Of a stretch of 64,000 nt of DNA, positions 55,012 to 61,847 are shown in pieces. Numbering within the stretch: the first letter of the stretch is position 1; each line of letters opens with the position of its first letter. The stretch lies in contig PXUA01000008.1 of NCBI GenBank assembly GCA_003022435.1, forward strand, positions 62,001-126,000, read 5' to 3'. Both the position numbers and the translations under genes were made by a program. The notes beneath the pieces were generated by a model. It searched no databases. It saw only the letters and a list, made by a program, of their open reading frames with translations, and was not told where the DNA came from. Origin of the DNA: Bacteroidetes bacterium SW_9_63_38. GTDB lineage: Bacteria > Bacteroidota > Rhodothermia > Rhodothermales > Salinibacteraceae.

Positions 55012-58000
55012 ATGCGGTACACATCTACGGGTACAGTTCGGCTTGATCTTGTGCGCCTTGCGGGGGTCGTCGTCGCGACGGCCGTGTTTGGGCTGGGGGG
55101 GGCCATCCCCCGGACGGCGTCGGCCCAGTACCTGGACGATGCAACCATCGAACGGAGCAGTCCAAAGACGGATGAGCGATTCGGGGGGGCGGTCGAGAAA
55201 GTCGGGGTGGACGGTGGGGATCCCATCCTGGTGGTTGGGGCCGTGGGTGCAGAGGGGGAGGCAACGGGACGAACGGGCGCCGGACAGGCGTATCTCGTGA
55301 ACGCAACTACCGGTGCGGTGGAGCACACGCTGAACTCACGGAATGAAAGCACACAGGGAGATTTCGGGGCGGCCGTGGGAGTGGTCCCGGATGTGACGGG
55401 TGATGGGTTCCCGGACGTCGTGGTCGGGGCCCCGAATGAGGATCCCGACGCGAAAGCAACGGACAATGCCGGGGTTGCCTACCTGTACAATGGGAAAGAT
55501 GGAAGCTACGTGGAAACACTACAAACGGCCCTCGAGAATATCGTAAGCGGTCGAGAATACGGCGCCGCCGTTACGGGGATTGGGGACATGGTGGGCGGCG
55601 ACAATCCGGAAATTGTGGTGGGCGCTCCGAATCAAAATTCGGGGGACGGGTATGCTTATGTGTTTGACGGGGACAATCTCACGGGAGATCCGGTGAAAGT
55701 GCTCACTGGGGCCGAGGTGGCCGACGGCCGGTTTGGGGCGTCCCTCGCCCCCGTGGGCGATGTGGTGGCGGGCGATGGCACCCCCGACTTCGTGGTAGGT
55801 GCTCCCGGCGGCCCGGGGGAAGGGGGAGAGGTGGCCTTCGTTGATGGAAGCACCATTGAGGGCACCGTGAGCATGACGGTCGTCTCCTCTCCAAATGGCG
55901 GCGGGAATTTCGGGGTGGCCGTCGATTCATTTGGGACTGCCGGGGATCGAGATGTCATCGTGGGGGCTGTAGGAGAGGGGGGAGGGGAGACGTCGGACGG
56001 AGGACGGGCCTATATCTTGGACGGGGCCAACCCAGAAGGTTCCACCATCACGCTGAGTTCGCCGAACGCGGAAGGCAGTAGCGGGTCGCAACCAAGTGCC
56101 GGGGATTTCGGGGCCTCGGTGTCGGGAACGAAAGACGTGAATGGAGACGGCATCTCGGATGTGATTGTGGGGGCTCCCGGGGAAACCATCAACGGCGGCA
56201 ATGACCGTGAAGGGCGCGCGTACGTGTTCGAGAGCAGTACGGGAAGCCTGATTGACGAACTCACGTCGCCCAACGTCACGGATCAGGGGGAATTTGGAAT
56301 TTCGGTGGCCGGGCTGCCCCGACCCGTGATCGGCGCTCATCAGGAAAATCCATCTACTGTCGCAAATGGAGGACGGGTCTATACCTTCCGCATCCTTGAG
56401 GTCGCCTTCATGGATGGGCGGGACGGCGAGTCGTACAGCCCCCCGTCTCCATCGGCCGGCGCCGATGAAAACGCCGTAGGACGATTCAAGCTGTCGGCGG
56501 AGGTTACGGGGGCGACGCTCGAGACCGTCACCGTTGAGAACGACGGCGGCGTAGCGCCCACGGGCGTGACCGCCATCGAGCTGTGGGCCTCCACTAACAG
56601 TACCTTTGAGGGGTCGGGCACCGACACGGAGCTGCAGTCCAAATCCTACAGCAATAGCGTCACCTTCTCCGGCTTCGGGCAGTCCATTCCGGCGGGCGAC
56701 ATCTACCTGTTCGTGGTTGTGGACCTCGCGTCGGATGCCGGCGGTGATTTCGATACCGTGATCCGGAGTGACGCGGATCTCACGCTTAGTGGCGGCCTGC
56801 TCGCGGAGGTCAACGGCACGAGTCCCGGCACATTCAACGACGCCTACCTCTCAGCGGCTGGAGCCACGCTGAACGAACCGCCGACCATCGACGCCCTGCC
56901 CGACCGGACGGTCCGAGTGGGCCAGCAGCCCGATCCGTTGAGCATTTCGGTCGGGGACGAGGAGACCAGTAACGCCAATTTGACCCTGTCTGCGAACTCC
57001 GACAATGCGACGCTCGTGCCGGCATCGGGACGCACCCTCAGTGGTCCGGACGGAAGTGGAAGCGGAAGCTTGCAGGTCGATCCGGTCGACGGGGAGACCG
57101 GGACCGCGACCATAACCGTGACTGTTGAGGATGACGGTGGGAAAACCGCCTCGTCCAGTTTCACGCTGCAGGTGCTCTCCGATGTGGTCTCGGCAAACGT
57201 CAGCCGCACCTTCGACGGGGGAGGGGACAGCGACCACTACCGGCTCGTGGCCCTTCCGGGGCAGGCGGGGCTCTCGATCGAGAACTCGGTAAGCGGGGAG
57301 GCCGGGGTGAGGTGGCAGGCGTACCGCGACGACGGCTCCGACAGCAACTTTCTCCAGAAGTACGACGGGTCGGACACATTCACCTTCGAGGCCGGGAACG
57401 GCTTCTGGCTCACTAGCACCGAGCAGTGGACCGAAACGAGCGACTTCTCGGCCGTGGCCCTGCAGGACGGCGTCGCTGAGATTCCGCTTCGGGACGGCTG
57501 GAATGTGATTTCCAATCCGCTGGACAGCGGTGTCAGCTGGTCGGCCGTCAAGACCGAAAACAGCGGGACGTTGCAGCCACTCTGGGGGTTCGACGGGGCG
57601 TTCGACGACAAAGACACCTTTGTGTCGGCCGCTGAGGGCAAGGCGTACTACTTTCTCAACGATCAGAATCTGGCGACCCTCAAAATTCCATACCCGTCGC
57701 CCTCGAAGGCAGCGCCGGCGCAAAAGAGCGAGTCGGGCTCCTCGGCGGCGATGTTGTCGGTGACTGCTCGGAACGGGGACGGACCGGCCTCGACCGTCCG
57801 GGTCGGGCTCCGGGAGACCGAGACGGCAGAACGGACTGTGGCCGCGCCGCCGGGCCGGTTTGAGGAGACGAGCCTGCGAATTGCGTCGGAAACGAAGAAA
57901 ACCGGCCGGGCACGCATGCTCATGGCCGCGTCCCGCACGCTGGAGGGAGAGGGGGAGACCTTCCCGCTGAGGCTCCAGAGCGAGTCGGGGGGAACGGTGA

Positions 58001-58452
58001 TGATGACCACCGATGGGCTCGACACGGTGGACGGCTCGTCGGTGGCGCTCATTCATCCCTCGTCGAATACAACGTACGACCTGCGAGGGACCTCCTCGGT
58101 TCGGGTGGCTCCGGAGGGGGGCACCACCAGGCTGACCCTGGCGATTGGGACCGACGACTACATCAAACAGAAGGAGAAAGCAGCCCTGCCGGAAGAGGTT
58201 CGCCTGACGTCGTATCCGAACCCGGTCGGCGAGCAGGGGACCATCGAGTACGTACTTCCGGAGCAGCAAACGGTGACGCTTCGGCTCTACGACGTGATGG
58301 GCCGGGCGGTCGCCACGCCTGCGCGCGGGAAGAAAGAGGCCGGGCGGCACACGGCGACCCTTGAGGCGGACCGTCTCGCCAGCGGGGTGTACTTCGCGCG
58401 TCTTCAGGTCGAGGGGCGGACGGTGACCCGCAAGGTCACGGTCGTCCGCTAA
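55012..58452 (+). CDS. Secreted FG-GAP surface protein with type IX sorting domain
   Basis: A 1146-residue protein. The signal peptide (VRLAGVVVATAVFGLGGAIP region) is followed by seven FG-GAP propeller repeats with typical GDFGASVSGTKDVNGDGISD and VIVGAPGE words. A beta-sandwich region (LETVTVENDGGVAPTGVTAI) and an Ig-like segment (EPPTIDALPDRTVRVGQQPD) come next. The WQAYRDDGSDSNFLQKYDGS and IPLRDGWNVISNPLDSGVSW modules are shared with the gene at 33321-36311, and a Por sorting domain ends the protein (SYPNPVGEQGTIEYVLPEQQ, then GVYFARLQVEGRTVTRKVTV). An integrin-alpha-like, calcium-binding surface role is likely. A paralogous FN3 lipoprotein gene follows 251 bases downstream. Confidence 0.88.
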   Translation: MRYTSTGTVRLDLVRLAGVVVATAVFGLGGAIPRTASAQYLDDATIERSSPKTDERFGGAVEKVGVDGGDPILVVGAVGAEGEATGRTGAGQAYLVNATTGAVEHTLNSRNESTQGDFGAAVGVVPDVTGDGFPDVVVGAPNEDPDAKATDNAGVAYLYNGKDGSYVETLQTALENIVSGREYGAAVTGIGDMVGGDNPEIVVGAPNQNSGDGYAYVFDGDNLTGDPVKVLTGAEVADGRFGASLAPVGDVVAGDGTPDFVVGAPGGPGEGGEVAFVDGSTIEGTVSMTVVSSPNGGGNFGVAVDSFGTAGDRDVIVGAVGEGGGETSDGGRAYILDGANPEGSTITLSSPNAEGSSGSQPSAGDFGASVSGTKDVNGDGISDVIVGAPGETINGGNDREGRAYVFESSTGSLIDELTSPNVTDQGEFGISVAGLPRPVIGAHQENPSTVANGGRVYTFRILEVAFMDGRDGESYSPPSPSAGADENAVGRFKLSAEVTGATLETVTVENDGGVAPTGVTAIELWASTNSTFEGSGTDTELQSKSYSNSVTFSGFGQSIPAGDIYLFVVVDLASDAGGDFDTVIRSDADLTLSGGLLAEVNGTSPGTFNDAYLSAAGATLNEPPTIDALPDRTVRVGQQPDPLSISVGDEETSNANLTLSANSDNATLVPASGRTLSGPDGSGSGSLQVDPVDGETGTATITVTVEDDGGKTASSSFTLQVLSDVVSANVSRTFDGGGDSDHYRLVALPGQAGLSIENSVSGEAGVRWQAYRDDGSDSNFLQKYDGSDTFTFEAGNGFWLTSTEQWTETSDFSAVALQDGVAEIPLRDGWNVISNPLDSGVSWSAVKTENSGTLQPLWGFDGAFDDKDTFVSAAEGKAYYFLNDQNLATLKIPYPSPSKAAPAQKSESGSSAAMLSVTARNGDGPASTVRVGLRETETAERTVAAPPGRFEETSLRIASETKKTGRARMLMAASRTLEGEGETFPLRLQSESGGTVMMTTDGLDTVDGSSVALIHPSSNTTYDLRGTSSVRVAPEGGTTRLTLAIGTDDYIKQKEKAALPEEVRLTSYPNPVGEQGTIEYVLPEQQTVTLRLYDVMGRAVATPARGKKEAGRHTATLEADRLASGVYFARLQVEGRTVTRKVTVVR

Positions 58453-58471
58453 CCAAGCGGTGTAATCGCCT

Positions 58472-58639
58472 TTACTGACCCGTGCACGGGTAGGTAAAAA
58501 ACATTCTCCGCGTGAGGAGATCAGCCGGACCTGTCCGGCACCGGACTCGTCCGGCAAGATGCTGGAAATCTCAGATTTCCTGGACCGTGTTGTACTATCA
58601 GCAGGGTTCGTGTTTAGTAACCCATTCACGTATCAGTAG
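58472..58639. mobile_element. MITE-like element, copy B
   Basis: About 167 bp bounded by TTACTGACCCGTGCACGGGT on the left and ACCCATTCACGTATCAGTA on the right, which are imperfect inverted repeats of each other. Similar ends define 60918-61023 and 8907-9046. No coding capacity. It includes a 17-bp palindrome GGAAATCTCAGATTTCC at 58564-58580. Confidence 0.6.
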
Positions 58640-58703
58640 GCCGTGAATCCTGGACTTTCGTTCCCGATTCTCATCTGCATTTTTCGACCGTACAGATAGA
58701 CTC

Positions 58704-59153
58704 ATGCATTTCACGATTCAACGCAGGTGTGCGCAGAGCAGGAGACTGCAGGCCGCATGGACGCTGTTCACGGGAGCCGTCCTGATTGGACTCATGCTGC
58801 TCGGCGCTGGGTGCAGCTTGTTCGGATCCAACGGAGGGGGAGACACAACGGCTCCAACTGCTCCCAACAATCTGGAGGGCACCTCGGGCAACTCCCAGAT
58901 TGAGCTCGATTGGAGCGAGGCCGACGGGGCGGAGACGTACAACGTGTACCGTAGCATTGAATCAACGGGGGGCGCAGAGGGATCTCCCCTCAAAAGTGGT
59001 ATTGGCGGGGCGAGTTACACCGACGAGAGCGCTGAAAACAGAACGACGTACTATTACCGCATAACCTCAGTGAGTCCAGAAGGCGAGGAGAGTGGTGCGT
59101 CGAATGAGATCGAGCAGACCCCGTTTTCCAGTCCGCCAGAAAACCGACCGTAG
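58704..59153 (+). CDS. Small lipoprotein with one fibronectin type III domain
   Basis: A 149-residue paralogue of the lipoprotein at 32726-33166. Signal peptide and lipobox (LIGLMLLGAGC) are followed by SLFGSNGGGDTT and one FN3 domain (EGTSGNSQIELDWSEADGAE, TYNVYRSIES, YYYRITSVSPEGEESGASNE). As in the other locus it lies just downstream of a T9SS FG-GAP protein, here with MITE copy B in between. Predicted outer-membrane lipoprotein; function unknown. Confidence 0.82.
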   Translation: MHFTIQRRCAQSRRLQAAWTLFTGAVLIGLMLLGAGCSLFGSNGGGDTTAPTAPNNLEGTSGNSQIELDWSEADGAETYNVYRSIESTGGAEGSPLKSGIGGASYTDESAENRTTYYYRITSVSPEGEESGASNEIEQTPFSSPPENRP

Positions 59154-59343
59154 CCTATCAGATTAGTTAGGTCCGACCAGCTTCCCTAAGATTGACGAGA
59201 CGTCTCCCCACCATTTAGCGCCTTCCCCGCACGGAAGACCTCCGAGACGGCTCAGCCTCGACATTGGGGGCTCTGGATGAACATTGGGGAGGTGCCGTGT
59301 CCTAACAGATGAGGCGCAAAAGTCCACGAGTTCCCGGTCGGTG

Positions 59344-59814
59344 TTACGCCAGACCCGTCTGTCGGGACCGCGACCGCACGAAGACGAGCACCGGCACCGC
59401 GAGGCCGTAGGCGTCCACGCCGTACGACCGCACGAAGGCAGCCAGTTCGATCCCGCCCGGCAGGCCGGTGAGGCCGGCGATCCCAACCCCCGCCGCGAGG
59501 GCCCCGAGCGCGAGGTGTCCGGTCAGGAAGAGCCCGAGGCGGGGCCGCGCCGGGGCAAGGAGGACGAGGAAGAGCCCGGGCAGCAGAAATTTCACGCCGG
59601 CGGGGGCCACGTATTTCAGAACGCGCGCCTCATCGGCCCGGATCCGAATATGGTGGGTTGGCGGGGACGTCGTGACGGTCAGTTCGGGAGAGGCGGCCCG
59701 GTCGAAGAGCGCCGCCGTGCCCCGCGTCCACTCGGTTCGGAGAGGGGTCCACGCGTACAGGTAGGCCCCCAGCAATAGACCGGCGAGGACGGCGCGGTGG
59801 AGCCAAGCGGTCAT
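59344..59814 (-). CDS. Exosortase-associated membrane protein
   Basis: A 156-residue protein with an N-terminal helix (AVLAGLLLGAYLYAWTPL) and two or three C-terminal helices (KFLLPGLFLVLLAPARPRLG; LALGALAAGVGIAGLTGLPG; DAYGLAVPVLVFV). A polar periplasmic loop lies in the middle. It is downstream of the XrtX-like exosortase in the same direction; exosortases of Bacteroidota commonly have such a small membrane partner. The role is inferred from that context only. A 14/15-bp minisatellite begins four bases upstream of its start codon. Confidence 0.65.
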   Translation of the reverse strand: MTAWLHRAVLAGLLLGAYLYAWTPLRTEWTRGTAALFDRAASPELTVTTSPPTHHIRIRADEARVLKYVAPAGVKFLLPGLFLVLLAPARPRLGLFLTGHLALGALAAGVGIAGLTGLPGGIELAAFVRSYGVDAYGLAVPVLVFVRSRSRQTGLA

Positions 59815-59817
59815 GGT

Positions 59818-59965
59818 GAGGGGCGAAGGGCGAGGGGCGAAGGGCGAGGGGCGAAGGGCGAGGGGCGAAGGGCGAGGGGCGAAGGGCGAGAGGCGGAGAG
59901 GCGAAAAGGTGAGAGGCGAAAAGGTGAGAGGCGAAAAGGTGAGAGGCGAAGGGCGAGGGGCGAAG
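59818..59965. repeat. Compound 14/15-bp minisatellite in the exosortase operon
   Basis: Five or more copies of GAGGGGCGAAGGGC, then three copies of the variant GAGAGGCGAAAAGGT, then a return to the first type. It fills the leader between the exosortase and the downstream membrane-protein gene. Confidence 0.92.
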
Positions 59966-60048
59966 ATTGAGAATTGGCGCGTGGTGCGGGTCAGCCGGGG
60001 AATGCGGCGATGGTGAGCGGGACGATTCGTGTTCCCAGCACGACAGCG

Positions 60049-60636
60049 TCAGGAGGAAGAGACGGCGGGGGCCGGGTCGACGTCCGCCGCAGGCGGATCC
60101 GCGTCCTCGGACGCTGCGGCGGGCGTGTCGCCGTAGTTGGCCCAGGCCACCCAGAGACCGAAGACGACGACGTAGAAGATGGTGGTGAGGCCGAAGCCGT
60201 GCAGCGGCTCGAACGCGGCGGGCCAGTACTTCTGCGCCAGCAGCATGACGACGACGCGGCCCACGTTGGTTGCGTAGACGGCCAGGACGCCCGTAGGAAT
60301 GAACCAGAGCCGCCGCCACGGACTCCCGGGGTAGGCCAGGACAAAGCCCACGAAGAGGCCGAGCGTGGAGAGGCCGTTGCAGCCGTTGGCGATGCGGACG
60401 CCGCGCACGCCGGGCAGGACGATCCCGCGCCCGTCCACGATGGCGTTGACTCCGAAGAGCTCAAGCAGACCGCCGCTCATCCAGGCCACGTTCAGGGACA
60501 GCCACCGGTCGACCGTGCCGTCCGGGAGCAGCCAGAGGTCGTACAGGACGTACCAGATCCCGTAGAAGGCGAGGACCTTCCCGACGAAGGCCGCGATGCG
60601 CCGGGTGGAACCGGTCGGGGCCGAGGCGGACGACAT
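60049..60636 (-). CDS. Exosortase (XrtX-like) transpeptidase
   Basis: A 195-residue integral membrane protein of the exosortase/archaeosortase family. The catalytic triad is visible: Cys86 in RIANGCNGLSTLGLF, Arg127 in YATNVGRVVVML and His146 in FEPLHGFGLTTIF. Six or so hydrophobic helices fill residues 13-165. Exosortases cleave a C-terminal sorting tail and transfer the protein to another acceptor, in step with exopolysaccharide production; an EPS export locus starts about 0.5 kb away. It is shorter than classical XrtA and resembles Bacteroidota single-domain forms. Its substrate is not identifiable here; the surface proteins in this window carry T9SS tails instead. Confidence 0.87.
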   Translation of the reverse strand: MSSASAPTGSTRRIAAFVGKVLAFYGIWYVLYDLWLLPDGTVDRWLSLNVAWMSGGLLELFGVNAIVDGRGIVLPGVRGVRIANGCNGLSTLGLFVGFVLAYPGSPWRRLWFIPTGVLAVYATNVGRVVVMLLAQKYWPAAFEPLHGFGLTTIFYVVVFGLWVAWANYGDTPAAASEDADPPAADVDPAPAVSSS

Positions 60637-61113
60637 CGTTTGCAGGGTCCTGGTGGGAGATCACAATTCGATGTACCGTACCCGCCTTGCTTGTCGTCCG
60701 TTCCGGGGAGGCAGTTGCGGGAGGGAGCGTCGGCCGTGGACGGCCGGCTCTTCCGGCTTGCGATTCTCGGGGTGCCGGGATGGTGTGTGGGTTTGTGAGT
60801 TTGGGCGTGGGAGGGGTTGGGCGTGGAAGCGTGGATGCTTGGAGGCGTGGGGGCATGGAAGCGTGGGAGCATGGAAGCGGCGGCGTTTCTGCTTCCGGGC
60901 ATCCACGCCTCCACGCATTACTGGTACGTGAATAGGTTCTCGAAGACGATGCCGACTGGTAGCGAACCGCGGTCTCCGACAGAATGAGAGAAAACGTTCA
61001 CCTACCTGTGCACGGATCAGTAAGAAGCATGTGCTTCGGTCGAGGCAACGGCGCCTCTTTCCACAGAAACAGAGTCGTCGTACGGACGCCCAGCCGGGTT
61101 CTGCGGAACGGAT
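60637..61113. promoter_or_regulatory. Divergent region between exosortase and EPS export genes
   Basis: About 480 bases containing CGTGGAAGCATGG-type short repeats at 60815-60895 and MITE copy C (60918-61023). Promoters for both directions should lie here but are not identifiable. Confidence 0.4.
60918..61023. mobile_element. MITE-like element, copy C
   Basis: About 106 bp with terminal inverted repeats TTACTGGTACGTGAATAGGT and ACCTACCTGTGCACGGATCAGTAA-type (61000-61023). In inverted orientation it resembles copy B at 58472-58639; together they bracket the FN3 lipoprotein and exosortase genes. Confidence 0.6.
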
Positions 61114-61797
61114 GTGGCGATCACGCATAGAGCCGGACGTTCACTTTGTGCTCCCATAGTGCTGGCGTATCGATCCGTGAATCCATCTCCGATGTCCGCT
61201 GTTGCTCGCGGCTGCACTCGGTTCTCGTTTCTTCGGACGATGTGTTCACGGACGTTGTACCAAGTCGGGGGGACGCCGGCGGTCTGGGAGGCGGCGCTTG
61301 TGCTTGTGCTGCTGGCGGCGAGCAGTGGGGCGGCCTACGGTCAGGCGTTCGGGCGGGTGGAGGAGACGAAGTCGAACGTGGCGTACTTCTACCACGCGAA
61401 GCCGGGCGAGGCCACCGTGCAGATCTCGGTCTGGGGAACTGTTCCGCGTCCCGGGATTTACGAAGTTCCCGACACCACGGATCTCGACAAGCTGCTCACG
61501 ATGGCGGGCGGGGCGCCGCTGAAGCCGTTGCAGGAGGACCGGGACGCGCCGGAAATCACGGTGCGCGTCTACCGGCCGCAGACGGGGAACGAGGCGAAAT
61601 CGAAGATTTTTGAGGCGAAACTGGAGCGCATGTTGCAGGGAGACGCCCCCTATCCGTCGCTTCGAGACAACGACATTGTCGTCGTGGAGACGGTGAAGCC
61701 GGACGAGCCCTTTGGGTGGCAGGATGCGCTGTCCGTGGCATCGTCACTGGGGTCGCTGACGTTGCTTGCTATTCGCATCTTCAGTTTCCGACGGTAG
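61114..61797 (+). CDS. Exported SLBB-domain polysaccharide export protein
   Basis: A protein of up to 227 residues. After a hydrophobic signal segment (AALVLVLLAASSGAAYGQAF) comes one SLBB/soluble-ligand-binding domain: VQISVWGTVPRPGIYEVPDT, LDKLLTMAGGAPLKPLQED. A C-terminal hydrophobic end follows (SVASSLGSLTLLAIRIF). SLBB domains occur in Wza-type EPS exporters, and the next gene is a Wzc-like partner. The true start is uncertain; ATGs at 61192 or 61240 would give a more normal signal peptide. Confidence 0.75.
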   Translation: MAITHRAGRSLCAPIVLAYRSVNPSPMSAVARGCTRFSFLRTMCSRTLYQVGGTPAVWEAALVLVLLAASSGAAYGQAFGRVEETKSNVAYFYHAKPGEATVQISVWGTVPRPGIYEVPDTTDLDKLLTMAGGAPLKPLQEDRDAPEITVRVYRPQTGNEAKSKIFEAKLERMLQGDAPYPSLRDNDIVVVETVKPDEPFGWQDALSVASSLGSLTLLAIRIFSFRR

Positions 61798-61847
61798 ACA
61801 GGCTGGAGCGATCGCGCACGTACTTTTTCACCGCCCAGGTTTGAGGA

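Noticed and set aside
60365..60565. Possible small plus-strand gene inside the exosortase region
   Set aside because: It is antisense to the catalytic Cys and Arg region of the exosortase, with no start context or homology.
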